DNA of 22,212 bases from positions 1 through 22,212 of IMG/VR virus record IMGVR_UViG_3300042451_001514. The stretch is one strand, 5' to 3'. A program made the position numbers and the translations under genes. The stretch's first letter is position 1; every line of letters starts with the position of its first letter. Below the pieces are notes generated by a model. That model saw only the letters and a program-made list of their open reading frames with translations, had not been told where the DNA came from and ran no database searches. This stretch comes from a virus. This document shows, piece by piece, positions 7,724 through 15,761 of this stretch.

Positions 7724-8101
7724 ATGGAATTCTTTATTAAACAAAATGCAACACTACCTGTATTAAAAATGCAAGTAGTTAAAGATGGTAGGGCGGGTTA
7801 CTTAGAACTAATGCAGGACTTAGAAGTTTCTACTATTTTCTTCACAATGATTGATGTCGAAACTGAAATTCCTAAAATTGTGTCAGCCCCTTGTGAAATC
7901 GTTTCACTTATCTTACCATTGGGCGCAACACCTGAATATTATATATACTATAAATTTACTTCAAGAGATACAAACACACCAGGTAGGTATGTTGGTCAGT
8001 TCTTAATAAAGAACGATGAAGGTAATTTAATTCTTCCAATCAGAGAAGAGTTGTATATCAACATTCAACCAAGTTTTATTTCAGAAACTGCTTGTTGTTA
8101 A
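7724..8101 (+). CDS. Small beta-rich protein, possibly a virion Ig-like (BppU_N-like) module
   Basis: This 125-residue protein is not confidently recognised. Its pattern (LPVLKMQVVKDGRAGYLELM, alternating strands, then TPGRYVGQFLIKNDEGNLIL and a final IREELYINI strand) resembles the single Ig-like domain at the N-terminus of some phage baseplate upper proteins, where a G-x-Y-x-G-x-F strand precedes a final beta-strand. The resemblance is judged by eye and is weak. It ends in ACC with two adjacent Cys. It has its own TATTTATT element 3 bases before the ATG, which groups it with the late or structural genes rather than with the polymerase that follows. Confidence 0.5.
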   Translation: MEFFIKQNATLPVLKMQVVKDGRAGYLELMQDLEVSTIFFTMIDVETEIPKIVSAPCEIVSLILPLGATPEYYIYYKFTSRDTNTPGRYVGQFLIKNDEGNLILPIREELYINIQPSFISETACC

Positions 8102-8126
8102 TTTGATTAAATAGATTTTTCATTTA

Positions 8127-8134
8127 TATTTATT
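8127..8134 (+). promoter_or_regulatory. TATTTATT motif upstream of the DNA polymerase gene
   Basis: The motif lies in the 88-base gap before the polymerase, 55 bases from its ATG, the longest leader in the set. The leader holds only a two-codon ATG-GTG-TGA at 8154. This copy could be a promoter or a chance AT-rich match. Confidence 0.3.
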
Positions 8135-8189
8135 TACGAAGGTAAATTTCACGATGGTGTGAAAGCTAATAAACCAACGAAATAATATT

Positions 8190-10919
8190 ATGATATCTAA
8201 CGAAGAAATTGAATCTTTCTTGCACGGGAATGACCCTGAAGAATTTATTGTAGCAATCGAATTTGACTACGCATCCAACTCCATTTATAAAATCAAAGAA
8301 ATTCCTGGTAAAGGAAAAGAAATCCGTAAGGATACATTTACACCATTCGCTTGGGTAGGTGATTTACGCAATATTAACTTTTATGGTGGTTCCAAAGCTG
8401 CTCAAAAAGAAGCCATGGCTAAACATGGTATCATGATTGACAAATTGGAAACTCATGGTGATGAACGATTAGAAAGAGGTATGACCTTTATGGTTAAATC
8501 TCTTAAAGGTTATCGTGAACTTATTCAATTCTTCCGTGAGGGTGGATGTGACCCATGGGGTGAAAAGACAAAGGATAAAATCATTATTCTTCCACCTGTA
8601 GAACAATACCTCATCTCAAAAGAAAAACGACTATTTAAGGGATTCGAGAATTACGATGAAGTAACCCGACTCGTATATGACTTAGAGACGACCTCTCTTG
8701 AACCACAGGACGGTCGTATCTTCATGATTGGAATTAAAACAAATAAAGGATACCACAGAGTTATCGAATGTATTGATGAATCGGAAGAACGAAATGCAAT
8801 CATAGAGTTCTTCAACGTAATCAACGAATTAAAACCAAGTATCATCGGTGGTTACAATTCAGCAAACTTTGACTGGCATTGGATTTTTGAACGTTGTAGA
8901 ATTTTGGGAATTGACCCAAAAAAGATTTGTAAGTCATTGCACCCCCAACATTCATTTACAAGAAAAGACGGGATGTTGAAACTTGCCAACGAGGTGGAGA
9001 CATATACTCAAACTTCAATTTGGGGTTATAACGTAATTGACATTATTCACGCAGTTCGTAGAGCTCAAGCAATCAACTCAAGTATCAAGGCTGCAGGTTT
9101 GAAATACATTACAAAGTATATCAACGCTGAATCACCAAGTCGTGTTTATATTGACCACGATAATATCGGTAAAATGTTCCTTAACAAAGAGGAGTATTGG
9201 TTAAACATTCAGAATGGTAACTACAAGAAAGCCAACAATCCTGCGTACGATAACTTAGACACAAAGTTCCCTAACGTATACAAAAAGATTACGGGTGACA
9301 AGATTGTAGAGATGTATCTTGACGATGACTTAGATGAAACCTTAAAGGTTGACCAAGAGTTTAATCAGGGTTCGTTCCTACTTGCTGCGATGATTCCAAC
9401 AACATACGAGAGAGTATCTACAATGGGTACCGCAACTTTATGGAAGATGCTGATGTTGGCTTGGTCTTATAAACATGGACTTGCGATTCCTGAAAAACAA
9501 GGTAAGACAGACTTCGTAGGAGGTCTCTCACGACTACTTAAGGTTGGTTATAGTAAGAACGTACTTAAACTCGACTTCTCGTCTCTGTATCCATCTATTC
9601 AGTTGGTACACGATGTATTCCCTAAGTGTGACGTAACAGGTGCAATGAAAGGAATGTTAAAATACTTCCGTGACACTCGTATCAAATACAAACAACTTGC
9701 GGAACAATATTACGAAACTGACCGTAAGAAATCTGAATCGTATGGTAATAAACAATTACCAATTAAGATTTTCATCAACTCGATGTTCGGTGCTTTGTCT
9801 GCTCCACAGGTATTTGCGTGGGGTGACATGTATATGGGTGAACAGATTACTTGTACAGGTAGACAATACCTACGTCAGATGATTAAGTTCTTTATGACAA
9901 AAGGATATGTTCCTTTGGTAATGGATACGGACGGTGTGAACTTCTCTACTCCTGACGATGCAAAAGACAGAGTTTATGTTGGTCGTGGATTGAATTGGAA
10001 AGTTAAGTTGGGTAAAGAATATTATGGACCTGAGGCTGACGTTGCAGAATACAATGATATATTCATGAGAGGTGAGATGGCACTTGATACGGATGGGGTT
10101 TGGCCTTCATGTATTAACTTGGCTCGTAAGAACTATGCAGTTATGGATGCTAAGGGTAAAATCAAATTGACAGGTAATAGTATCAAGTCAAAGAAACTTC
10201 CAATCTATATCGAGGAGTTCTTGGATAAAGGAATTAAAATGTTATTAGAAGGTGATGGTCAGGCGTTTGTTGAGTATTACTATGAATACTTACAAAAGAT
10301 TTTTGACAAACAAATTCCGTTAAGTAAAATCGCACAACGAGCTAAAGTTAAATTATCTCTTGATGATTATAAGAAACGATTAAATACAAAAACCAAAGCA
10401 GGTAATAGTATGAGTCGTATGGCTCACATGGAACTTGCATTACATGAAAATCTTGCCGTAAATCTTGGTGATGTTATCATGTATGTTAATAACGGATTAA
10501 GAGCGTCTCATGGTGATGTTCAGAAAAAAGGTGATGGGGTTCAACTTAATTGTTATATGTTAAGTAAGGATATATTGGAAAACAACCCAAACTTAACGGG
10601 TGACTATAATGTGCCAAGAGCAATCTCAACATTCAATAAGAGAATGGAACCATTAATGGTAGTATTCCAAGATGAGGTTAGAAATAACTTAATTGTTAGT
10701 GACCCTGAAAAAAGAGGTATCTTTACAAAGGCACAATGTGAATTAATTAACGGACATCCATTAGGTAATGGTGACCAAGACAGTTTACAAGAAGATGTGC
10801 TTGATGTTACCGAACAAGAATTAAAGTATTGGGAAAAAAGAGGATTAAGCCCTGACTATATGTATGACTTTGCCGAAGAGGATTGGAAAGAAAAATTAGG
10901 AATTCTTGAGTCCGTCTGA
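8190..10919 (+). CDS. DNA polymerase, family B (T4 gp43-like) with 3'-5' exonuclease
   Basis: This is the replicative polymerase, 909 residues, close to T4 gp43 in size. The exonuclease domain shows Exo I as VYDLETTS (D164, E166), Exo II as GGYNSANFDW (N223, D228) and an Exo III-like Y376-L-D-D-D380. The polymerase domain shows motif A as KLDFSSLYPS (D462), motif B ending INSMFGALSAPQ (N530-G534) and motif C as VMDTDGVNF (D579, D581). All catalytic acids are present, so it should be active. Motif C reads DTDG rather than the usual DTDS. The N-terminal 150 residues correspond to the family's N-terminal domain. It sits between structural and surface genes rather than in a visible replication cluster, and its 3' end overlaps a convergent minus-strand gene by 24 bases. 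Confidence 0.95.
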   Translation: MISNEEIESFLHGNDPEEFIVAIEFDYASNSIYKIKEIPGKGKEIRKDTFTPFAWVGDLRNINFYGGSKAAQKEAMAKHGIMIDKLETHGDERLERGMTFMVKSLKGYRELIQFFREGGCDPWGEKTKDKIIILPPVEQYLISKEKRLFKGFENYDEVTRLVYDLETTSLEPQDGRIFMIGIKTNKGYHRVIECIDESEERNAIIEFFNVINELKPSIIGGYNSANFDWHWIFERCRILGIDPKKICKSLHPQHSFTRKDGMLKLANEVETYTQTSIWGYNVIDIIHAVRRAQAINSSIKAAGLKYITKYINAESPSRVYIDHDNIGKMFLNKEEYWLNIQNGNYKKANNPAYDNLDTKFPNVYKKITGDKIVEMYLDDDLDETLKVDQEFNQGSFLLAAMIPTTYERVSTMGTATLWKMLMLAWSYKHGLAIPEKQGKTDFVGGLSRLLKVGYSKNVLKLDFSSLYPSIQLVHDVFPKCDVTGAMKGMLKYFRDTRIKYKQLAEQYYETDRKKSESYGNKQLPIKIFINSMFGALSAPQVFAWGDMYMGEQITCTGRQYLRQMIKFFMTKGYVPLVMDTDGVNFSTPDDAKDRVYVGRGLNWKVKLGKEYYGPEADVAEYNDIFMRGEMALDTDGVWPSCINLARKNYAVMDAKGKIKLTGNSIKSKKLPIYIEEFLDKGIKMLLEGDGQAFVEYYYEYLQKIFDKQIPLSKIAQRAKVKLSLDDYKKRLNTKTKAGNSMSRMAHMELALHENLAVNLGDVIMYVNNGLRASHGDVQKKGDGVQLNCYMLSKDILENNPNLTGDYNVPRAISTFNKRMEPLMVVFQDEVRNNLIVSDPEKRGIFTKAQCELINGHPLGNGDQDSLQEDVLDVTEQELKYWEKRGLSPDYMYDFAEEDWKEKLGILESV

Positions 10920-11231
10920 AGATAAAATATACCAGTTACCAACACAAAATCTAAATTCAATACAAGCGTACTTGTCAGCAACAATTTCATCGTAATCTTC
11001 ATCAATTCTACCAATATCAGGTTTAATTGTTAAATGAGTCATTGATTTTATAACTACATGGTCTGTTGTTTTTGAGTCTAAAATAACTGTTGATTCTGCA
11101 ACATTTCTAATAATGACACATTCCTCACCGTTTGTTCTATATTCTCTTTCAGACACTATTGAAATTTCTGATGTTTCAAGGATTTCACCATTAATCAATC
11201 TTGTTGATGGTATTGTTCTAATAATTGCCAT
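10896..11231 (-). CDS. Conserved-looking hypothetical phage protein, 111 residues
   Basis: The product begins MAIIRTIPSTRLINGEI and is made of short beta-strand-like segments (ECVIIRNVAESTVILDS, HVVIKSMTHLTIKP), with an aromatic end GNWYILSSDGLKNS. The repeating strand pattern suggests a small beta-sandwich or beta-helix virion protein, but no family is recognised. It starts 3 bases after the stop of the upstream minus-strand gene and has no promoter motif of its own, so it should be translated from the same mRNA. The last 24 bases overlap the end of the polymerase gene on the other strand. Confidence 0.65.
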   Translation of the reverse strand: MAIIRTIPSTRLINGEILETSEISIVSEREYRTNGEECVIIRNVAESTVILDSKTTDHVVIKSMTHLTIKPDIGRIDEDYDEIVADKYACIEFRFCVGNWYILSSDGLKNS

Positions 11232-11234
11232 AAA

Positions 11235-12356
11235 TTATATTACGTATATTTGACGAGGCATTGCTCTGAATTTCATTTGTTTATTTAGATTTTCAGCAAG
11301 TAATGCTTCTTTTTCCATTACTTTTTCAGGACGTAATCTTGTTAACCAACCTTCAGGTCCTGTCAATTCCTCAATCAATTTTGTTTTTTCATCTTTACCT
11401 TCGGTCAATAAACTTGTGTAGTCCATTGTTAATTCTGAGTCAGGAGCCTTTAAGTTTCCACTATATTTTCCTCTAACTCTACCTAATGTTTCTTTAACAT
11501 ATGCGGTGAACCATCTTCTCACCCATTGTTGAGCGGGTACATTTAAATCAGTCCAAGTCATTTCCTCTAAAGGAACTTCGTTTGGCATTTTGATTACGTC
11601 AGGGTTATTCTTCAAACAATCTGCTCTACTGTCAGGAGTTGTTTCATAATACCAATACCATACAGCTTTACCGACATAACTACTATATTGAGTCCAGTTA
11701 AAGTTATTACCAGGTGCATTGTAAAGTTGTAAATCTTTTTTACCGTCAGGTAGTGCGGTAATTCTATAAGTTAAAGAACCACCAAGAATTCTGTTTAAAA
11801 TATTTGATTCTTGCATTCTTATTAAGTAGTCAAAACCTGACATCATAAAATAAGAACCTTGATAACCCATTTGTGCAAAACCAGCTTCACTGGCGCCTAA
11901 ACCAACACCACCAAATCCACCAATACCCCCCATACCAAATGCTGTCCATGGTTGATTACTAAACCATAAAACTTCATTGATTTCACGACCAGCAGGTATT
12001 TCATAGTTTTGTTTGTCCCTTTCAAGGATGATATAATCTTTCTTTAATACCCAAGGACCTTGAGCTTGAAGACCAACAATTTTAGAATATGAATATGAGA
12101 ACTGTTGCTCAAAATCCATTGTTCTTGTGATTAACGCTTGTGCAACAGATTTTTCAGTCATGTTAAGATTAACCAAGTTAACCCACTGACTATCAATTAA
12201 CCAATTCAAGATATACTGTTCATAATCTTGAATGGATAATTCCATTAGAGAATCCATCATTTCGTCAGTGACTTCGACACTACGTAATGGTGCACCCAAG
12301 AGATGTTTAATCCTTGTATATATTTTTGACCTTTCTGGTTCTGGTATAACTGACAT
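11235..12356 (-). CDS. Probable virion structural protein with Gly-rich loop
   Basis: This 373-residue protein starts with a helical segment (KIYTRIKHLLGAPLRSVEVT, then DEMMDSLMELSIQDYEQYI) that resembles the N-terminal helices of phage head-tail connector or adaptor proteins. A central region (about 130-175) is very rich in Gly (FGMGGIGGFGGVGLG) and Met, followed by Trp/Tyr-rich strands and a Lys/Glu-rich helical C-terminus. No enzyme motif is visible. A neck or connector role is an inference from the N-terminal resemblance and the nearby neck genes. A TATTTATT motif ends four bases before its ATG, so it may head its own transcript together with the 111-residue gene. Confidence 0.6.
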   Translation of the reverse strand: MSVIPEPERSKIYTRIKHLLGAPLRSVEVTDEMMDSLMELSIQDYEQYILNWLIDSQWVNLVNLNMTEKSVAQALITRTMDFEQQFSYSYSKIVGLQAQGPWVLKKDYIILERDKQNYEIPAGREINEVLWFSNQPWTAFGMGGIGGFGGVGLGASEAGFAQMGYQGSYFMMSGFDYLIRMQESNILNRILGGSLTYRITALPDGKKDLQLYNAPGNNFNWTQYSSYVGKAVWYWYYETTPDSRADCLKNNPDVIKMPNEVPLEEMTWTDLNVPAQQWVRRWFTAYVKETLGRVRGKYSGNLKAPDSELTMDYTSLLTEGKDEKTKLIEELTGPEGWLTRLRPEKVMEKEALLAENLNKQMKFRAMPRQIYVI

Positions 12357-12360
12357 ATCT

Positions 12361-12368
12361 AATAAATA
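12361..12368 (-). promoter_or_regulatory. TATTTATT motif on the minus strand
   Basis: Read on the minus strand, GATATTTATTAGATATG places the octamer four bases before the start codon at 12356. This minus-strand instance with near-contact spacing mirrors those at 192 and 7713 on the plus strand. Confidence 0.4.
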
Positions 12369-12380
12369 TCTTTTAGTTTA

Positions 12381-13910
12381 TTATATGTTATATAAAAGTG
12401 AGTTAGGGGGGAAAACAAAGTTACCATCAACAATTTTTGGTTTCTTATCAAACACCAAAACGTTTTTCCCCCTTTGGAATACCATCCAATCAGTTTTATA
12501 TAATTTTACACTTGCGGTACCTTCCAAAGTTATACCATCATCAGTGACAATCATTTCTCTAAATGGTTTAACTTGTGCGGTGTGTAATTTACCATCTTTA
12601 AATATCTCCAAATCGACACCTTGTATTGCATCTTTTTTGTTTCCTAATTCACCAACAATTTCAACTTTAGCACTTTGACCAAAATATCTTTTAAGGATTG
12701 ATGCTGTAATTTGTTCTCTTTTATCACCCGCTTTATTTTTATCCGTCAATGTTCTCAATAGATTGTGTAACGTAGAACTTTCTTTATCAAAAATTCGGTA
12801 TTTGAAATGGTCTAACGCTCTCACAAATCTCTCAACTTCTTTCTTTTGTTCTGCGGGAGTTTTGTCCATAAAACTAATAGGTTTTTTGTTTGCGATTGTT
12901 GAGATTACTTGATTTAAATCTTTTAATAGGATACAAAATGCGGTATAATTTGTATTTAATTTATTTAATACAGACCTACCAGGTCCCTCAATATTATATA
13001 CGCCAGGTAATTCGTTATTACTTGGTTTGTCGATATAATCATCATTAAAGACTTCTTTAAGAATTCTATTAATACCATTCATGTAAGTCCATTTAATATC
13101 TTGGTTTACATTGAATAACATTCGATAAAATTCGTTATCTGATTTAGAACACATTTCAGATTTACCTTCACTTAAGATTTGTTTCATTTTGGTAGACTCA
13201 ACTAACTTGGTTTCAACTTTCATCTCATACATTTTAGTTACAAAATCCCAATTGACAACTTTCCAAAAGTTTACGATATATTCATCTCTTTTGTTTCTAT
13301 ACTTCAAATAATAAGCATGTTCCCACAAATCTAACCCCAACAATGGAAAACCACCACCTTCAATCACATTCATTAATGGATTGTCTTGGTTTGGAGTTGA
13401 CATAATCTTCAATGTATTTTTGGAGGTTAAGACTAACCATACCCAACCTGAACCAAATCTTTCTTTGGCAATTTTTTCAAATTCTTTTTTGAAGTTTGTA
13501 AATGTCCCCCACTGTTTGGTAATCTTTTTGTAAAGTTCGCCTGTAAGTTTCTTTGGTTCGGGAGTTAACATATTCCAAAACAATGCGTGGTTAAATGCCC
13601 CACCTGCGTTGTTTCTAATTGTTTTATCGAAACGACCGATTGTTTTGATTATTTTTTCTAAATCTAAATCTCCGTATTTCTTTTTTGATAATGCGTCGTT
13701 TAGTTTATCAACATACCCTTTGTAATGTTTATTGTAGTGAAAACTCATGGTTTCAGGGTCAATAAACTGTTTGAGGGCTGAGTAGGAATAAGGTAGTTTC
13801 TCTATTCCGATTTTTTTCATTTCTGTAATCAACAACTCTTTTTCTTTTGTTACGTGATTTTCAAGTATCTGTAACTCTAGTTGTTGGATTTTCTCTTCTG
13901 TTTTTTTCAT
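12381..13910 (-). CDS. Mn-type superoxide dismutase fused to a PD-(D/E)XK nuclease-like domain
   Basis: The 509-residue product has a short N-terminal coiled coil (1-35), a complete Fe/Mn superoxide dismutase domain (about 36-230), a helical linker (231-390) and a C-terminal domain (391-509). All four SOD metal ligands are present: H58 in MSFHYNKHY, H108 in AFNHALFW, and D194 and H198 in GLDLWEHAYY. The second-shell Tyr is Y66. NNAGG before H108 together with Gln175 in NQDNPLM is the Mn-type arrangement. The C-terminal domain shows E399, D433 in GVDLEIF and QVK at 446-448, the E...D...(E/Q)xK order of PD-(D/E)XK nucleases; its nuclease assignment is inference. The SOD would convert superoxide to peroxide. 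The reading frame is continuous with no internal restart, so the fusion looks real. It follows the SNF2 gene. Confidence 0.8.
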   Translation of the reverse strand: MKKTEEKIQQLELQILENHVTKEKELLITEMKKIGIEKLPYSYSALKQFIDPETMSFHYNKHYKGYVDKLNDALSKKKYGDLDLEKIIKTIGRFDKTIRNNAGGAFNHALFWNMLTPEPKKLTGELYKKITKQWGTFTNFKKEFEKIAKERFGSGWVWLVLTSKNTLKIMSTPNQDNPLMNVIEGGGFPLLGLDLWEHAYYLKYRNKRDEYIVNFWKVVNWDFVTKMYEMKVETKLVESTKMKQILSEGKSEMCSKSDNEFYRMLFNVNQDIKWTYMNGINRILKEVFNDDYIDKPSNNELPGVYNIEGPGRSVLNKLNTNYTAFCILLKDLNQVISTIANKKPISFMDKTPAEQKKEVERFVRALDHFKYRIFDKESSTLHNLLRTLTDKNKAGDKREQITASILKRYFGQSAKVEIVGELGNKKDAIQGVDLEIFKDGKLHTAQVKPFREMIVTDDGITLEGTASVKLYKTDWMVFQRGKNVLVFDKKPKIVDGNFVFPPNSLLYNI

Positions 13911-13921
13911 AGTATTGGATT

Positions 13922-13948
13922 ATCCGTTATATATAAATAATCCGTTAT
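13922..13948 (-). repeat. Direct repeat ATAACGGAT flanking a candidate promoter
   Basis: On the minus strand the nonamer ATAACGGAT occurs twice (plus-strand ATCCGTTAT at 13922-13930 and 13940-13948), start to start 18 bases apart. The octamer TATTTATA lies between the copies. The pair fills the 41-base gap before the SOD-fusion gene and could be an operator. Confidence 0.4.
13932..13939 (-). promoter_or_regulatory. TATTTATA motif upstream of the SOD-nuclease gene
   Basis: On the minus strand TATTTATA lies 21 bases before the ATG at 13910, between two ATAACGGAT repeats. The plus-strand reading is TATAAATA, the T4 late promoter sequence, but no plus-strand gene follows, so the minus orientation is preferred. 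Confidence 0.4.
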
Positions 13949-13951
13949 TCG

Positions 13952-15706
13952 TTAATATCGCAGTTCGTTAATTCTTTGTAGTATTTCTTCTGCTGCATCG
14001 GCGGGATGTTGGTTGTCTCCCATAACGGTGGCGATGACTTGTTTTTTGTTGTTTAAGATATCGTAGATGATACCTTCGATTGTGTTTTCGAATATTGGAT
14101 AATAAACCAAAACATTATTTTTTTGACCGTAACGATAAGCTCGGTCTTCAGCTTGAGCGTGGTCTGAAGGTAAGAATGATAAGTCATTCATGATTACCGC
14201 TTCAGCCGCGGTTAATGTAATACCAACACCTGCGGCTTTAATATTACCCACAAATACTTTAACTTTTGGGTTATCTTGAAATTGGTCGACAGAGTTTTGA
14301 CGTTCAACTTTTGACATAGAACCATCAAGTTTAACCGCCAATTTACCAAAGTGTTCGGAAATTTTATTTAATGAATCCGTGAAATTACAGAAAATAATAA
14401 CTTTCTTGTCTTGTTCAAGAATGTTTTCAGCGAGTTCAATAGTTTGTGCAATTTTTTCATCTGCAATGATTTGTCTAACTTTTGTTAATTTTGAAAACTG
14501 TACGGTAAGTGATTTGGACTCTTCAGGGTTTTTGTCGTACCAATCGTAGTATTCACCCATCACATTTTCATATGATTTTGATTTCAATCTTAAATATACG
14601 GGAGTGATAATCTTGTCGGGTAAATCAAGAACGTTTTCTTTTAATCGTCTTAACGTTAAACCAACAGTTCGGTCTCTTAATTCTTCAAGGTTAGAGGCCC
14701 CCGTTACATTCCAAACTTTTCTTCCACCAACATTAAATTGGTATCCTGAACAATAACGGATAGCATAAGCCATCCAATTTTTTGCAACAGGTGAGTCAAT
14801 CAAACTTAATAAGTTGAAATAGTCAATAGGTCGTGATGTCATCGGTGTTCCCGTCAACAACCAAAGTCGTTCAGTTTTTTTAACGATGTCGTTAATTAGT
14901 TTTGTCCTTTGTGCTGTAGCATTTTTGATATAATGTGCTTCATCGATAATAACCAAATCAAAATTGGCAGCAAGAACTTGAGAGTCATCTTTCTTTTTAG
15001 GGTCATGGAAATTTTTTATAATGTCATAATTTATGATAACAAAATCAGCTTCTGTACTGAAATTTTTACTTTCAGCAATGTAGATTGATTTATCTGAATA
15101 ATTTTCAATCTCACGTTTCCAGTTAATCTTTAATGTTGCAGGACAAATGATTAATACTTTTTTTGAACCTGATTCTAATGCCGCAATGATTGTCGATGTT
15201 GTTTTACCAAGACCCATATCATCGGCAAGGATGAATTTTTTATTCTCCACCAATTTTTGAATTGCTTCTTTTTGGTGGTCAAGTGGTGGACGATGTGAAT
15301 ACTTTGAATAATCAATTACAACATCTTTAACTGAATTGTCTTTGATGATTGCCGCCTTTGGTAACCAAAAATCGTGGAATTCTTCTTTGTCTAAAACTTT
15401 ACCCCAAATGTGGTAAGCCTTTTCTTTATCCGCCAATAACTTCTCAACCCATACCTTTTGTGGTATTTCGGTATATAATTTGTCGTCAGCTAATTTCTGT
15501 GCGAAGTAAGCGTCAAGTATAACCCACTTCTTAGCAACCTTTGGTTGTTTGTTGTGGAAATTGATAATGTAATCTGATTGACTTCGTGTCGGATAAAACT
15601 TTTTATTGATTTGTGATTTACGTTTTAATTCCAAAATATAGTTGTTGCCACCCTCATAGGATTCAAGAATTGACATCGCTTTTGACTCTAAACTAACATC
15701 ACTCAT
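13952..15706 (-). CDS. SNF2-family DNA helicase/ATPase
   Basis: This 584-residue superfamily 2 motor has the full SNF2 motif set: Walker A DDMGLGKT at 162-169, motif Ia ICPATLKINWKREIE near 187, DEAH at 255-258, motif III LLTGTPM near 283-289, and motifs V and VI as AGVGITLTAA and EDRAYRYGQ in the C-terminal RecA lobe. The compact, insert-free layout resembles the SMARCAL1 group of annealing helicases. In T4 the comparable job (branch migration, fork restart, late replication) is done by UvsW, so a recombination or fork-remodelling role is likely by analogy. Residues 1-130 form an N-terminal domain that may bind DNA. It is the first gene of the minus-strand block, with the SOD-nuclease gene 41 bases downstream. 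Confidence 0.92.
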   Translation of the reverse strand: MSDVSLESKAMSILESYEGGNNYILELKRKSQINKKFYPTRSQSDYIINFHNKQPKVAKKWVILDAYFAQKLADDKLYTEIPQKVWVEKLLADKEKAYHIWGKVLDKEEFHDFWLPKAAIIKDNSVKDVVIDYSKYSHRPPLDHQKEAIQKLVENKKFILADDMGLGKTTSTIIAALESGSKKVLIICPATLKINWKREIENYSDKSIYIAESKNFSTEADFVIINYDIIKNFHDPKKKDDSQVLAANFDLVIIDEAHYIKNATAQRTKLINDIVKKTERLWLLTGTPMTSRPIDYFNLLSLIDSPVAKNWMAYAIRYCSGYQFNVGGRKVWNVTGASNLEELRDRTVGLTLRRLKENVLDLPDKIITPVYLRLKSKSYENVMGEYYDWYDKNPEESKSLTVQFSKLTKVRQIIADEKIAQTIELAENILEQDKKVIIFCNFTDSLNKISEHFGKLAVKLDGSMSKVERQNSVDQFQDNPKVKVFVGNIKAAGVGITLTAAEAVIMNDLSFLPSDHAQAEDRAYRYGQKNNVLVYYPIFENTIEGIIYDILNNKKQVIATVMGDNQHPADAAEEILQRINELRY

Positions 15707-15761
15707 TTAAATTACTAAATTATAAACTAAATATAGTAAAAGTTTAAGTATTTATCAATAT
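15707..15761. promoter_or_regulatory. Divergent intergenic region between the helicase and neck genes
   Basis: This 55-base AT-rich gap separates divergent genes and must hold both start signals. On the plus strand TATTTATC (15749-15756) lies 5 bases before the ATG at 15762. On the minus strand only a near match, TATATTTAG, is seen about 20 bases before the ATG at 15706, so the helicase may use a different, perhaps earlier, promoter. Confidence 0.4.
15749..15756 (+). promoter_or_regulatory. TATTTATC motif, candidate late promoter for the neck operon
   Basis: The octamer precedes the ATG at 15762 by five bases. It would drive the coupled neck, hypothetical and gp15-like genes. Confidence 0.4.

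Noticed and set aside
8154-8162. Upstream mini-frame ATG-GTG-TGA in the polymerase leader
   Set aside because: Two codons with no start context; attenuation or regulation cannot be argued from this alone.
12232-12678. Plus-strand open frame of 148 codons
   Set aside because: It runs antisense across two well-supported minus-strand genes and their gap, and its product has no recognisable domain.
13932-13939. Plus-strand T4 late promoter TATAAATA
   Set aside because: No plus-strand gene follows. The other copies of the motif occur in gene orientation as TATTTATA, so the minus-strand reading fits better.
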